From the NCBI RefSeq assembly GCF_003781945.1, contig NZ_RJJW01000006.1, forward strand, positions 243,681-307,680: a stretch of 64,000 nt of DNA. Reading direction: 5' to 3'. Numbering within the stretch: the first letter of the stretch is position 1; each line of letters starts with the position of its first letter. Shown one piece after another: positions 1 to 7,838 of the stretch. The stretch is from Halorubrum sp. CSM-61. Lineage in GTDB: Archaea; Halobacteriota; Halobacteria; Halobacteriales; Haloferacaceae. The translations under genes were made by a program, and so were the position numbers. Under the pieces are notes generated by a model. That model was not told the origin of the DNA. It saw only the letters and a program-made list of their open reading frames with translations, and searched no databases.

Positions 1-357
1 CGGTCGGTGAAGGAGGCGATCGACGGGCTGGTGCTCTCGAACTCGGTGCGGATGAGCGTCGTCGGGTTAGAGAAGACGCTCTCGATGGAGCTCGGCCCGG
101 ACGTGCGCGCGAACGCGGTGCTCCCCGGCTCTCACGAGACGAGCCGCATCCGGGAGCTCGTCGATCAGGCGATCGAGCGCGGCGAGTACGACTCCTACGA
201 GGAGGGGCTCGCCGACTGGGTGGACAACCCGCTGGACCGCATCGGCGACCCGATCGAACTGGGGAACACCGTCGCGTTCCTCTCCTCGCCGCGGGCCGGC
301 CACGTGAACGGGCAGGCGATCGTCATCGACGGCGGCGGCGGGAGCTCGAACCTGTAG
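1..357 (+). CDS. SDR family oxidoreductase (C-terminal part, 5' truncated by window edge)
   Basis: The reading frame is open from base 1, so the gene starts upstream of the window; 118 residues are visible. The segment MELGPDVRANAVLPG followed by the C-terminal block NTVAFLSSPRAGHVNGQAI and VIDGGG is the standard end of classical short-chain dehydrogenases, where the last strand and loop close the Rossmann fold and substrate pocket. The catalytic Tyr-Lys and the glycine-rich NAD(P) site lie outside the window, so cofactor and substrate cannot be judged. It probably forms a catabolic neighbourhood with the downstream permease, cupin and FAH-family genes, all on the same strand, but that is inference. 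Confidence 0.9.
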   Translation, partial: RSVKEAIDGLVLSNSVRMSVVGLEKTLSMELGPDVRANAVLPGSHETSRIRELVDQAIERGEYDSYEEGLADWVDNPLDRIGDPIELGNTVAFLSSPRAGHVNGQAIVIDGGGGSSNL

Positions 358-438
358 TCGGTGCGGCCGGTTCGCCTTCTCGCTTCGCCCGCCCGCTACC
401 GCAACCGTCAACCGGCGGGATCGCCTCGGTCGGCGTAG

Positions 439-1362
439 ATGGAGGTCCTCGTCCGGCTCTCGGGGCTGCTCGCGCTGCTGCTCGCTGGGACGGGCCTCCG
501 GCGCGTCGGCGTCCTCGACGCGGCCCGCACGGAGCTGCTCAACCAGACCGCGTACTACGTGGCGCTCCCGGCGCTAGTGTTCGTCGCGACCTACGATCAG
601 GCGATCGGCGACGTGGTCTCGTGGGAGCTGTTCGTCGGCGTCGTCGCCGCGCTGCTCGGGACCGCACTCGTCGCGTCGGTCGTCCACCGGAACCGGTCGC
701 CGAGCGCGCGCCGCAGCGTCGCGGTCGTCCAGTCGTACCACTCGAATCTGGGCTACCTCGGCGTCCCGCTGGTGGCGGCGACGTTCGACGCCGAGGTGAC
801 CGCGATCGCGAGCGTCATTCTGGGGATCGGCGCGCTGGTGCAGGTCCCCCTGACGGTGATCCTGCTGGTGTCGATGAACGGGGCGAACGCCGAGGGCGCG
901 CTGGGGCGGCACCTCACGTCGCTCGCGGGCAACCCGGTCCTCATCGCGCTCGTCGCCGGCATGCTGATCGGCGGGTTCGAGCTCGGGGTGCCGACCGCGG
1001 CCGCGTCCGCCCTCGACTGGGTCGGGTCGCTGGCGCTCCCGCTCGCGCTGCTCTGCGTCGGCGCGACGCTGCAGGTCGACTCCTCGACGATCGACCGCCG
1101 AGCGACCGCCTCGGTAGTCGCGCTCAAGGTGGGGTGTATGCCCGTCATCGCGTGGGGCGTCCTCGCGCTGCTCGGCGTCAACGCCGCGACGTTCACCGCC
1201 GGGGTCGTGATGCTCGGGACGCCGACCGCGGTGTCGACGTACGTGTTCGCGACCGAGCTCGGCGGCGACGCCGGGTTCGCCTCGCTGAACGTGTTCGTCA
1301 CGACGGTCGCGTCGGTCGCGTCGCTGACCCTGTTGATCGAGCTGGTCGGCGCGGTCGCGTAG
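439..1362 (+). CDS. AEC family transporter (auxin efflux carrier-like permease)
   Basis: 307 residues, the usual size for the AEC family, almost entirely hydrophobic with about ten membrane segments arranged as two halves. The start of the second half has the characteristic NPVLIALVAGMLIGG, and the first half has a conserved LPALVF segment. Members are secondary carriers for carboxylates and other organic anions; the substrate here is unknown. It follows the SDR gene by about 80 bases on the same strand and precedes a cupin and an FAH-family hydrolase, consistent with uptake or export of a catabolic intermediate (inference). Confidence 0.9.
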   Translation: MEVLVRLSGLLALLLAGTGLRRVGVLDAARTELLNQTAYYVALPALVFVATYDQAIGDVVSWELFVGVVAALLGTALVASVVHRNRSPSARRSVAVVQSYHSNLGYLGVPLVAATFDAEVTAIASVILGIGALVQVPLTVILLVSMNGANAEGALGRHLTSLAGNPVLIALVAGMLIGGFELGVPTAAASALDWVGSLALPLALLCVGATLQVDSSTIDRRATASVVALKVGCMPVIAWGVLALLGVNAATFTAGVVMLGTPTAVSTYVFATELGGDAGFASLNVFVTTVASVASLTLLIELVGAVA

Positions 1363-1435
1363 GCCGCACCGATCCGCCGAGTTCGGATTCCGCCGCGACC
1401 CGAACCGATTTGACACGGGGCGTCCACGGACGCCC

Positions 1436-1783
1436 ATGGAACACGTTCCGTTCGACGACGCGGAGACCTACGAGCCGGAAGACGGATGGGGACGCGCCGC
1501 GCTGGCGGGCAGCGACCGGTTCTCCTTCGAGTGGTTCGAGAAGCCGTCGGGCCACTCCTCGCCGATGCACGACCACGAGAACGAGCAGGTCTGCGTCTGC
1601 CTGGAGGGCGAGCTCGTCGTCCACACCGAGGACGACACCGCCGTGTTAGCGGAGTACGACTCGGTCCACCTCGACGCGTGGGAGTCGCACCGGGTCGAGA
1701 ACCGGACCGACGAGCGCGCGGTCGGCCTCGACGTGTTCGCGCCGGGCCGCGGCTTCGACTTCTGGACCGACCGGGAGGAGTGA
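1436..1783 (+). CDS. cupin domain protein
   Basis: 115 residues forming a single double-stranded beta-helix. The metal-site pattern is visible as HSSPMHDHENEQV (cupin motif 1: His, His, Glu) and, downstream, SVHLDAWESHRVENRT (motif 2 with the last His). It has no signal peptide. Small stand-alone cupins of this kind bind a divalent metal and act as isomerases, dioxygenases or ligand sensors, so no reaction can be assigned. The stop codon TGA overlaps the ATG of the next gene (TGATG), so translation of the pair is probably coupled and they probably work on the same substrate. Confidence 0.88.
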   Translation: MEHVPFDDAETYEPEDGWGRAALAGSDRFSFEWFEKPSGHSSPMHDHENEQVCVCLEGELVVHTEDDTAVLAEYDSVHLDAWESHRVENRTDERAVGLDVFAPGRGFDFWTDREE

Positions 1784-2664
1784 TGGCGGGGGACACCCCA
1801 CAGGCGGGAGACACGGGGGGGATCCGACTCGCCCGGACCGTCGAGGGCCGGCCTCTGCTCGGCGACGAGGACGGGTTCGTCCCGCTCGCGTCGGCCGGGA
1901 TCGACGGGGTCGACGACGCGCTCGACGCCGCGGTCGGCGAGGTCGACGGCGACGCCTCCGGGAGGCCGGCGCTCCCGTCGCTCGACGACCTCCCCGCCTC
2001 GCGGACGCCGGCGGAGGGCCTCTCGTTCGGCGTCCCGTTCGACCCCGGGAAGCTCTGGGGGATCGGGCTCAACTACGCCGACCACGCCGAGGACCTCGAC
2101 GCGGTCCGGCCCGCGGAGCCCGCGAGCTTCATGCAGCCGGCGACGGCGCTGACCGCGCCCGGCGGGCCGATCCGGCTGCCGCCGACCGAGGAGGCGTCTC
2201 GGGTCACGGCGGAGGCGGAGCTGGGCCTCGTGATCGGTCGGACCTGCAAGGATATCGGCGAGGGCGAGTTCGGCGACGTCGTCGCCGGTGTCGTCCCCGT
2301 CATCGATGTGACCGCCGAGGACGTGCTCCAGCGCAACCCGCGCTTTCTCACCCGCGCGAAGAGCTACGACACGTTCCTCGTCGTCGGCCCGTGGGTGTCT
2401 GCCCCGGTCAGCGTCGACCGGCTCGCGGGGACGACCGTCCGGACCGTGATCAACGGCGAGACGGTCGCGGAGAACACCGTGGACCGGATGCTGTTCCCGC
2501 CCGAGGAGCTCGTGAGCGTCCACTCGCGCGTGATGACGCTGGAGCGCGGGGACCTGATCTCGACGGGGACGCCCGGCGCGGGCGTGATCGAGGCCGGCGA
2601 CACGGTCCGCGCGGAGGTCGACGGCGTGGGGGTGCTGGAGGCGGACGTGATCGGGAGTGAGTGA
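1783..2664 (+). CDS. fumarylacetoacetate hydrolase family protein
   Basis: 293 residues from the ATG that overlaps the cupin stop codon; the frame is open further upstream but that stretch overlaps the cupin gene and lacks family similarity. The FAH fold is recognisable from GLNYADHAEDL, from the metal-ligand region containing EAELGLVIGR, from VVAGVVPVIDVTAEDVLQR, and from the end segment DLISTGTPGAG. Family members are metal-dependent C-C hydrolases, decarboxylases or hydratases of 2-oxo acids (fumarylpyruvate, oxaloacetate, HpcE/MhpD-like substrates). The exact substrate is unknown. An N-terminal extension of about 75 residues is typical of this group. Confidence 0.9.
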   Translation: MAGDTPQAGDTGGIRLARTVEGRPLLGDEDGFVPLASAGIDGVDDALDAAVGEVDGDASGRPALPSLDDLPASRTPAEGLSFGVPFDPGKLWGIGLNYADHAEDLDAVRPAEPASFMQPATALTAPGGPIRLPPTEEASRVTAEAELGLVIGRTCKDIGEGEFGDVVAGVVPVIDVTAEDVLQRNPRFLTRAKSYDTFLVVGPWVSAPVSVDRLAGTTVRTVINGETVAENTVDRMLFPPEELVSVHSRVMTLERGDLISTGTPGAGVIEAGDTVRAEVDGVGVLEADVIGSE

Positions 2665-2707
2665 ATGCGAGGAGAAAGCGGGGACGAACCGGGGCGGTGC
2701 CCGAGAG

Positions 2708-2872
2708 TCAGGCCGGCAACGTGTCGATCCCGTTGATCTCGACGTAGCCGAACCCGCACTCGGGACAGCGCCACTTCGTCTTCTCGCCGAGGTGGAGGGT
2801 CATCGCCGCGGTCCGGTAGAACGACTGGGCCTCTCCGCACGAGGGACAGTCCACGTCCTTTTCGAGCGCCAT
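2708..2872 (-). CDS. small zinc-ribbon protein (54 aa)
   Basis: A 54-residue protein from an ATG at 2872 to TGA at 2708, below the usual ORF length cut-off. It has two CxxC knuckles, CPSC near residue 9 and CPEC near residue 36, separated by a loop with charged residues: the layout of a single zinc ribbon. Small single-ribbon proteins of this type are common in haloarchaea and their partners are mostly unknown; a role in RNA or protein binding is possible but not shown. It is convergent with the FAH-family gene, with 43 bases between the two stops. Confidence 0.8.
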   Translation of the reverse strand: MALEKDVDCPSCGEAQSFYRTAAMTLHLGEKTKWRCPECGFGYVEINGIDTLPA

Positions 2873-2934
2873 GTACGCGGATCGGTCCGGCGCGGTTTTG
2901 AAGCTACTGATTCGCCGGTTGTACTCGGTCGATT

Positions 2935-3250
2935 ACTTATAACTCGTTGCTGACGGCTCGGCGGTGAACACCGCCAAAGCCCCAGCCACGCTCGGCTCCC
3001 ACAGCTCGCTGCGCTCCTCAGTCGCTCGTTTCACTCGCTCCCTGCGGTGCTTGCGTCGCTGGGGTTCGCCGAGCGCGGCTGCCCCTTTGAGTCCCACCCC
3101 GCACCGCAACTGCAGCCTCACGCCTCCCCAGCCTCGCGGCTCGCTCGGGGCTCCCTTCGGTCGCCCACGTCGCTCACCGCGTCCCTCGCGCGCGCTCCTC
3201 GTGGCCTATCGGCCACTCGGAGGCACGCGCCACCGCAGTTCTGTTTATAA
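2935..3250 (+). repeat. HSE structured repeat, copy A
   Basis: First of nine copies of the intergenic element. It begins with a TATA-like ACTTATAA, then GGTGAACACCGCCAAAGCCC, a first hairpin whose arms are CAGCCACGCTCGGC and GCCGAGCGCGGCTG, the invariant CCCCTTTGAGTCCCACC at about 3082-3098, then CCTCACGCCTCCCCAGCCTC, a weaker second hairpin, and a third hairpin GTGGCC-TATC-GGCCAC near 3200. It ends in TTTATAAG, 24 bases from the stop of arcS, which reads toward it. No protein is coded here; short reading frames across it are by-products of GC richness. Confidence 0.85.
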
Positions 3251-3273
3251 GTAGTGCTTCGACGTTCCCGTCC

Positions 3274-5076
3274 CTACTTCTCGTCGACGTGCCGGACCTC
3301 GCTGGCGACGCCGCGCGTCGAGTCGACCATCTCCGGACCGGACATCTCGGCGCGGCCGACCGCGAACGCCTTCGGCCCCTCGATGACGATCTCGTCGCCG
3401 ACGCGGATATCGTCGTCCGCGTCGACGACGCCGGGCGCGAGAACCGAGCCGTGGGGAACGAACCGGTCGATCTCGACTCGCTTCGCGGGGGCGTCGCTCT
3501 CGACCCAGCGGCGCGCGCCGGCGAGGGTGAAAGAGAGGGTGCCGTACTGCGGCACCATCGTCGCGAGCTGTTCGCCCGGCTCGCCCTCGCGGCCGGCGTC
3601 GGGGTCCTCGCCCCACACCTGCAGTTTGGGGTACCGACCCGTGGTGCGGATGTCGGCCTCGCCCGGCCCGCCGAACAGGTCGTCGCCGGCGCCGTCGCCG
3701 AGCAGGTAGTCGGCGAGCGCCCGGACCGTGTTGTGCTCGCGCTCCCGCTTGCTGTAGGCCGGTTCGCCCTGTAAGGCGGCGTTCAGCTCCCCGAGCGACT
3801 CGTCGCTCGTGGGGTGACCGACGCAGGTGTACTCGAAGGGGACGTCGATCGCGGGGTCGCGCTCGACGCGCTCGCAGATCTCGCGGTAGCCGTGGTCGGG
3901 GACGTGCGCGACGACGCGGGAGTAGTCGTTCCGCTCCAGATATCGGCGGAGCACCTCGGCGACGAACCCGGTCTCGTCCTCGCTCCAGTCGCCGGTGACG
4001 ACCGCGTCGTAGTGCTGTGCGGGGTAGGTCGTCTCCAGCTCCTGGGGGACCACGCCGATCGGCGAGGTCATCGAAACGGTGTGGCCGCGCCACTGGATCG
4101 CGTCGTGGAACTGCCGGTGGCTCTGGGAGTCGCTGTACGGCTTGGTCGCCGAGCAGGGCACCAACACGAGCGGCTGGTCGGCAAAGCGGTTCCGGTACCG
4201 GCTCGTCACGCGGTCGGCGAACCGCCGGATCTCGACGCGGTCGAGCGTCTCCGCGGTCGCCGCGGTCACCTCGGCGTCGCGCATGAGGGGGGTCCGTTCC
4301 TCTACGTACCCCCACTGGTCGTCGAACTCGCGGAACGCCGCCGTGAGCCACTGCTCGTGGCGGGTCTGGCCCTCGATGTAGTCGCGCAGGCGACCCGCCC
4401 GAACCCGCTCGCGGACGCGGCGGAGCTCGGCGCGGAGGGCGTTGACGTTGTGCTCGGCGCAGTCCGCGCGCGTGAACTCCTCGCGGGGGCCCGCACAGGC
4501 CGGACAGGCGCACGGGAGCTCGTCGAGGTCCTCAAGGAAGTGCTCGGCGTCGGCGGTGAGATACATCCCCTGGGTCCCCTTCGTCCGCGCGAGCGTCGCG
4601 TCCACGAGGTCGACGCCGGCGTACGCGAGCAGCGCGACGTTCCGGGGCGTGGCGACGCCCGACAGCGTGAGGGCGGTGTCGGCCGGGAGGGCCGCTTTCG
4701 CCGCCACGACCGCGTCGCGGAACGCCTCGCCGTGGCCGACGAACCCGGAGGCGTCGGCGAGGACGTACGCGTCCGCGCCCACGTCGTGCGCGCTCTCGCT
4801 GTCGACGACCGCGGCGGAGGGGTAGTCGACGTCGGGGTGATCGACCGCGAACGACTCGCGGACCTCCTCGCGGGTGCCCGCGGGGAACGCGCGGTGCGGC
4901 AGGACGGTGAGCGAGGCCTCGTCGCCGTCGGGAACCTCTCGGTCGCCGGCCCAGAGGCTGCCGGCGTCCTCGAGGAAGGGGTCCGCGAGCGCCGGCGTCG
5001 TCACCGGGTCTGCGAGCCGGAGCTCGCCGAGCCGGGCCGCGCCGTCGCGCTCGTGGACCTCGAAGTACTCGGTCAT
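3274..5076 (-). CDS. arcS: archaeosine synthase subunit alpha (ArcS)
   Basis: 600 residues. ArcS lysinates/amidates preQ0 at position 15 of tRNA on the way to archaeosine. The N-terminal half is a degenerate TGT-like barrel, with Cys and His candidates for zinc at 189, 191, 194 and 209 (PCACPAC...H). The ArcS-specific active-site motif PCSATKPYSDSQSH lies at about 307-320, and the C-terminal ~75 residues (RVEIDRFVPHGSVLAPGV...AFAVGRAEMS) form a PUA RNA-binding domain. Length fits full-length haloarchaeal ArcS. It is a single gene between HSE copy A and a divergent sensor kinase. Function is known for the family and assigned here by the motif. Confidence 0.95.
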   Translation of the reverse strand: MTEYFEVHERDGAARLGELRLADPVTTPALADPFLEDAGSLWAGDREVPDGDEASLTVLPHRAFPAGTREEVRESFAVDHPDVDYPSAAVVDSESAHDVGADAYVLADASGFVGHGEAFRDAVVAAKAALPADTALTLSGVATPRNVALLAYAGVDLVDATLARTKGTQGMYLTADAEHFLEDLDELPCACPACAGPREEFTRADCAEHNVNALRAELRRVRERVRAGRLRDYIEGQTRHEQWLTAAFREFDDQWGYVEERTPLMRDAEVTAATAETLDRVEIRRFADRVTSRYRNRFADQPLVLVPCSATKPYSDSQSHRQFHDAIQWRGHTVSMTSPIGVVPQELETTYPAQHYDAVVTGDWSEDETGFVAEVLRRYLERNDYSRVVAHVPDHGYREICERVERDPAIDVPFEYTCVGHPTSDESLGELNAALQGEPAYSKREREHNTVRALADYLLGDGAGDDLFGGPGEADIRTTGRYPKLQVWGEDPDAGREGEPGEQLATMVPQYGTLSFTLAGARRWVESDAPAKRVEIDRFVPHGSVLAPGVVDADDDIRVGDEIVIEGPKAFAVGRAEMSGPEMVDSTRGVASEVRHVDEK

Positions 5077-5211
5077 ACTCCCCCTCGCGGGGGGACGGTC
5101 AATTCTCTTGTGTTCCGCGGCCGCGGGGCGGGACCGGGGGGAGGGGCGGGAGCGGAGACGGTCCCCGCTCCGCTGCTCCGATCCTCAGCGTCGATACTCG
5201 CGGACGAAGCG

Positions 5212-5218
5212 TTTTATC
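5212..5218 (+). promoter_or_regulatory. TATA box of the 5242 kinase gene
   Basis: TTTTATC lies 24-30 bases before the ATG at 5242, the spacing expected for a leaderless haloarchaeal transcript. It supports 5242, not the internal ATG at 5468, as the original start of the kinase gene. Confidence 0.6.
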
Positions 5219-5241
5219 CGACCCCACCGTCCGCGGACGGG

Positions 5242-6415
5242 ATGGCAGGACGGTACGACACGCGGGACGCCGGAGAGGGCCGACTACGGGAACTGCTGGT
5301 GACGCTCGGCGTGATCGACCCGGATCACGTCTCCGAGGAGCCGGAGGGGGGAGTCGCCCGCGCGACCGCCGCGCTGTTCGTCTCGCTTTCCGGGTTCGCC
5401 TTGCTGATACCGAACGTGACCCCGCTCGTCTCGGGCGGCGAGCCGCCGATCGGGATCGCCCTCTCGGTTGGGGACCGCGCTCTCCGTCGCGCTGGTGCTC
5501 GTCGGCGCCCTCCTGTACCGCAGCGCGTTCACGACGCGAAACGCGGTCCGAATCGCCGTCTGGAGCCTCTTCGGGATCGTCGTGCTCGGCGGGATCATGG
5601 CCGGTATCATTCGGTATCAGGCCCAACTCGGGACACCGATGGTCGCGCCCACCTTCACGGTCGCGAAGGTGCTCGCGATCGGCGCGGTCGCGCACGTGAT
5701 CATCGGCGTCTACGACGCCCGACGGGTCCGGGCCCAGCAGCTCGCCAAGGAGCAGCGGCGGGTCTCCGTGCTGAACCGGATGATCCGACACAACCTCCGC
5801 AACGAGACGACCGTGCTCGGGGGCCACGCCTCGCTCATCGCCGAGGGCGTCGACGATCCCGATCTCCGCGACTCGGCGGAGGCGGTGGCGAAGAGCGCCG
5901 CGGTGATCGGCGGCCTCGCGGAGGACGCCAAGCGGCTGCAGGCGGCCTTCGAGCGCCGCCCCGACGAGCGCGAGGCGGTCCCGGTCGAGCCGATGCTGGA
6001 GGACGCCGCCGCGGGCGCCCGCGAGGCGGGCGCCGAGACCGTCGCGGTCGACACCGAGCCCTGCGCCGCGCTGGCCGACGAGCGGCTCGCGACCGCGGTC
6101 GAGGAGCTCGCGACGAACGCGCCCGAACACGGCGCGAGCGCTGTCGAGCTGTCGGCCCGCGAGATCGACGGGGACGTGGAGATCACCGTCGCCGACGACG
6201 GCCCCGGGATCCATGAGGCCGAGAGCCGCGTGATCACCGGTCGGGACCCGGAGACCCAACTGGAGCACGCGAGCGGACTCGGGCTCTGGATCGTCCGGGC
6301 GACCGCCGACGCGTTCGGCGGATGGCTGTCGATCGAGACGACGCGAGCGGACGAGGAGGGAGCGAGCGACGACGGAGCCGGCACGACGGTGACGATGGGG
6401 GTCCCGGCGGCTTGA
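5242..6415 (+). CDS. membrane sensor histidine kinase, with apparent frameshift at 5470-5473
   Basis: From ATG 5242 the frame encodes MAGRYDTRDAGEGRL and a first membrane segment, up to IALSVG. It then loses sense. The next frame, from about 5465, continues with ALSVALVLVGALLYRSAF, two further membrane segments, the H-box MIRHNLRN, an N-box VEELATNAPEHG, the G1 box VADDGPGI and the G2 box GLGLWIVR. Removing one G from the GGGG run at 5470-5473 joins the two into one ~390-residue protein typical of haloarchaeal membrane kinases. Either the gene is broken or the assembly has one extra base. If the frameshift is real, a 315-residue product could start at 5468, still with the kinase core. Confidence 0.75.
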
Positions 6416-6481
6416 CGGGGTCGTAGGAGGGATCCGTTTCCTGATCAAGTGCGGGAGTACGTGTATCAGAACGAGTGAGTA

Positions 6482-6845
6482 GTCATTTATAAGCGATCGA
6501 ACGGTATTGCTGTCGGTTGTTTATAAGTCACCGACGGCGCTGCGGTGAACACCTCTCGGGGATCGACGGTGAACACCTCCAAAGCTCCAGCCGCTGTGGG
6601 CGGCGCACGCTCGCTGCGCGCCTCAGTCGCTCGTTTCACTCGCTCCCTGCGGTGCTTACATCGCCTGCGCCGCCCACAGCGACTGCCCCTTTGAGTCCCA
6701 CCCGCACAGCACCGCAACCGCGCCTCACGCCTCCCCAGCCTCGTCGCTGGCGGCGATAGCCGCCAGCGACTCCCTCGCGCGTGCTCCTCGCGGCCTGTCG
6801 GCCGCTCGGAGGCACGCGCCACCGCACGTCATTTATAAGCGATCG
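6482..6845 (+). repeat. HSE structured repeat, copy B
   Basis: Flanked by an exact 18-base direct repeat, GTCATTTATAAGCGATCG, at 6482-6499 and 6828-6845. Inside are two GGTGAACACCT units, CCAAAGCTCCAGCC, and hairpin 1 with 20-base arms (6591-6610 with 6666-6685 approximately; one mismatch). The invariant CCCCTTTGAGTCCCACC follows, then hairpin 2 (TCGCTGGCGGC-GATA-GCCGCCAGCGA) and hairpin 3 with a GCGGCC/GGCCGC core where other copies have GTGGCC/GGCCAC. Confidence 0.85.
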
Positions 6846-6957
6846 GCGCTGTGGCTCGTAGTTCGTTTAAATACCCTCTCGCCGCCACCGATCTGCAATA
6901 CCCACTCCCGCTATCGATCGCCGTGGTGTCCCCACTGTTGCCGGCCGGTTTTACGGA

Positions 6958-7320
6958 GAATCAAGGAGAAAGCCTCGCGCTTCAGCGCGGGGATGAATCC
7001 GACAATTCTCTCCAGCAACCACGAACTTCTGGTCGGGTGTTTTAACTGAGTGATCGTTGTATTAATAGTTATCCGAGGCGGTCTATCCGCCCACTTAATC
7101 GGACAATATCGGGATTCCCGACCACACACAGAAAGCACCCTTTCTGTTGTAGTGTTCGGGTACAGTAAGAAGTACCTCTGAATCCCATGCCGGGATAGGA
7201 GTACCGGCTGATTGGCACAGCCAGTGGCGGTCACCGGGACAGCTACAAACCGTAAACACCCCAAACCAGCGGTTCGGGACCGTGGGAATCTTCGCCCTTC
7301 AGGGCGGAGAGGATGTCAAA
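6958..7320 (-). mobile_element. IS200/IS605-like element remnant without transposase, copy 1
   Basis: Two palindromic tips are present: one around GCCTCGCGCTTCAGCGCGGGGA (about 6970-6995) and one around TTCGCCCTTCAGGGCGGA (about 7290-7310), ending in GGATGTCAA. Hairpins of this form followed by GGATGTCAA are, from memory, typical ends of haloarchaeal IS605/IS1341 elements. The ~300 bases between contain no TnpA or TnpB. Stretches such as TGGCTGTGCCAATCAGCC and GGAATCCCGATATTGTCCGA (minus strand) recur in the copy at 63.3 kb, so it is a dispersed non-autonomous element or decayed end piece. Orientation is given as that of the 63.3 kb copy reversed. Confidence 0.6.
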
Positions 7321-7838
7321 GGTAATAGATATTTGGTATACGAAAGATTATATGAGATTGATCGAACGCTCCCATGTGGTGTCCGAATAAACTGCTGAAT
7401 CAAACCCGTTAGACGCGAGCGTCTCGAAACGACCTGTTAAGTTGTACTCTCCTTATATATTATTTTTATTTTATGTTTTAGAGATGTGTGACGACGGATG
7501 AGACAGGAGATGAATCAGTCGAACGGCGACCGCGTTGCGGCTCGGAATCGCTCTGACGGGAGTCGTCCCGGTCGCTTCGCCGATGGAATCGTCACCGACG
7601 AACGACGACGCGCGCTTCGCTACCGATCGCCGCTGTTCTGCTGTCAGCGGTAGCTGGAACGGGCTGCCGGTCCGAACCACGACCTGCCTCAGAACCCGTC
7701 TTCGAAGGCGAACGTCCCAGTCGCACCTTTTTCCCGGTCTCGCTCCGCTCGACCGGCAAAAATCTGCACCAAAAAACCGCCTTCCGAGGACGGCCGAACG
7801 CCCCCCTCAGAACCCGTCCTCGAAGACGAACGCCCCCC
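7321..7838. other. gene-free stretch: AT-richer patch, then partial duplications of the adjacent gene end
   Basis: 7321-7490 is unusually AT-rich for this chromosome (for example TTATATATTATTTTTATTTTATG near 7453-7475) and holds the palindrome AGACGCGAGCGTCT near 7411. I find no convincing gene. Between 7687 and 7836 are two extra copies of the last ~30 bases of the neighbouring M29 gene (CCTCAGAACCCGTC...CGAA), at 7687 and 7805. On the minus strand, T6 (7771-7776) and T5 (7758-7762) tracts probably terminate M29 transcription. Confidence 0.5.
7756..7778 (-). terminator. T-tract terminator after the M29 aminopeptidase gene
   Basis: On the minus strand two T runs (six and five) lie about 60-80 bases past the stop codon, separated by GGTGCAGA. 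Archaeal RNA polymerase terminates at short T-rich tracts without needing a hairpin. Confidence 0.45.

Noticed and set aside
3814..6216. 800-residue open frame over arcS and the kinase
   Set aside because: It is the antisense shadow of arcS joined to the front part of the kinase. Only the segment from 5242 has sense, and it belongs to the kinase gene.
7471..7680. 69-residue minus-strand ORF in the AT-rich gap
   Set aside because: No recognisable domain, basic composition, and overlap with the duplicated 3' end.
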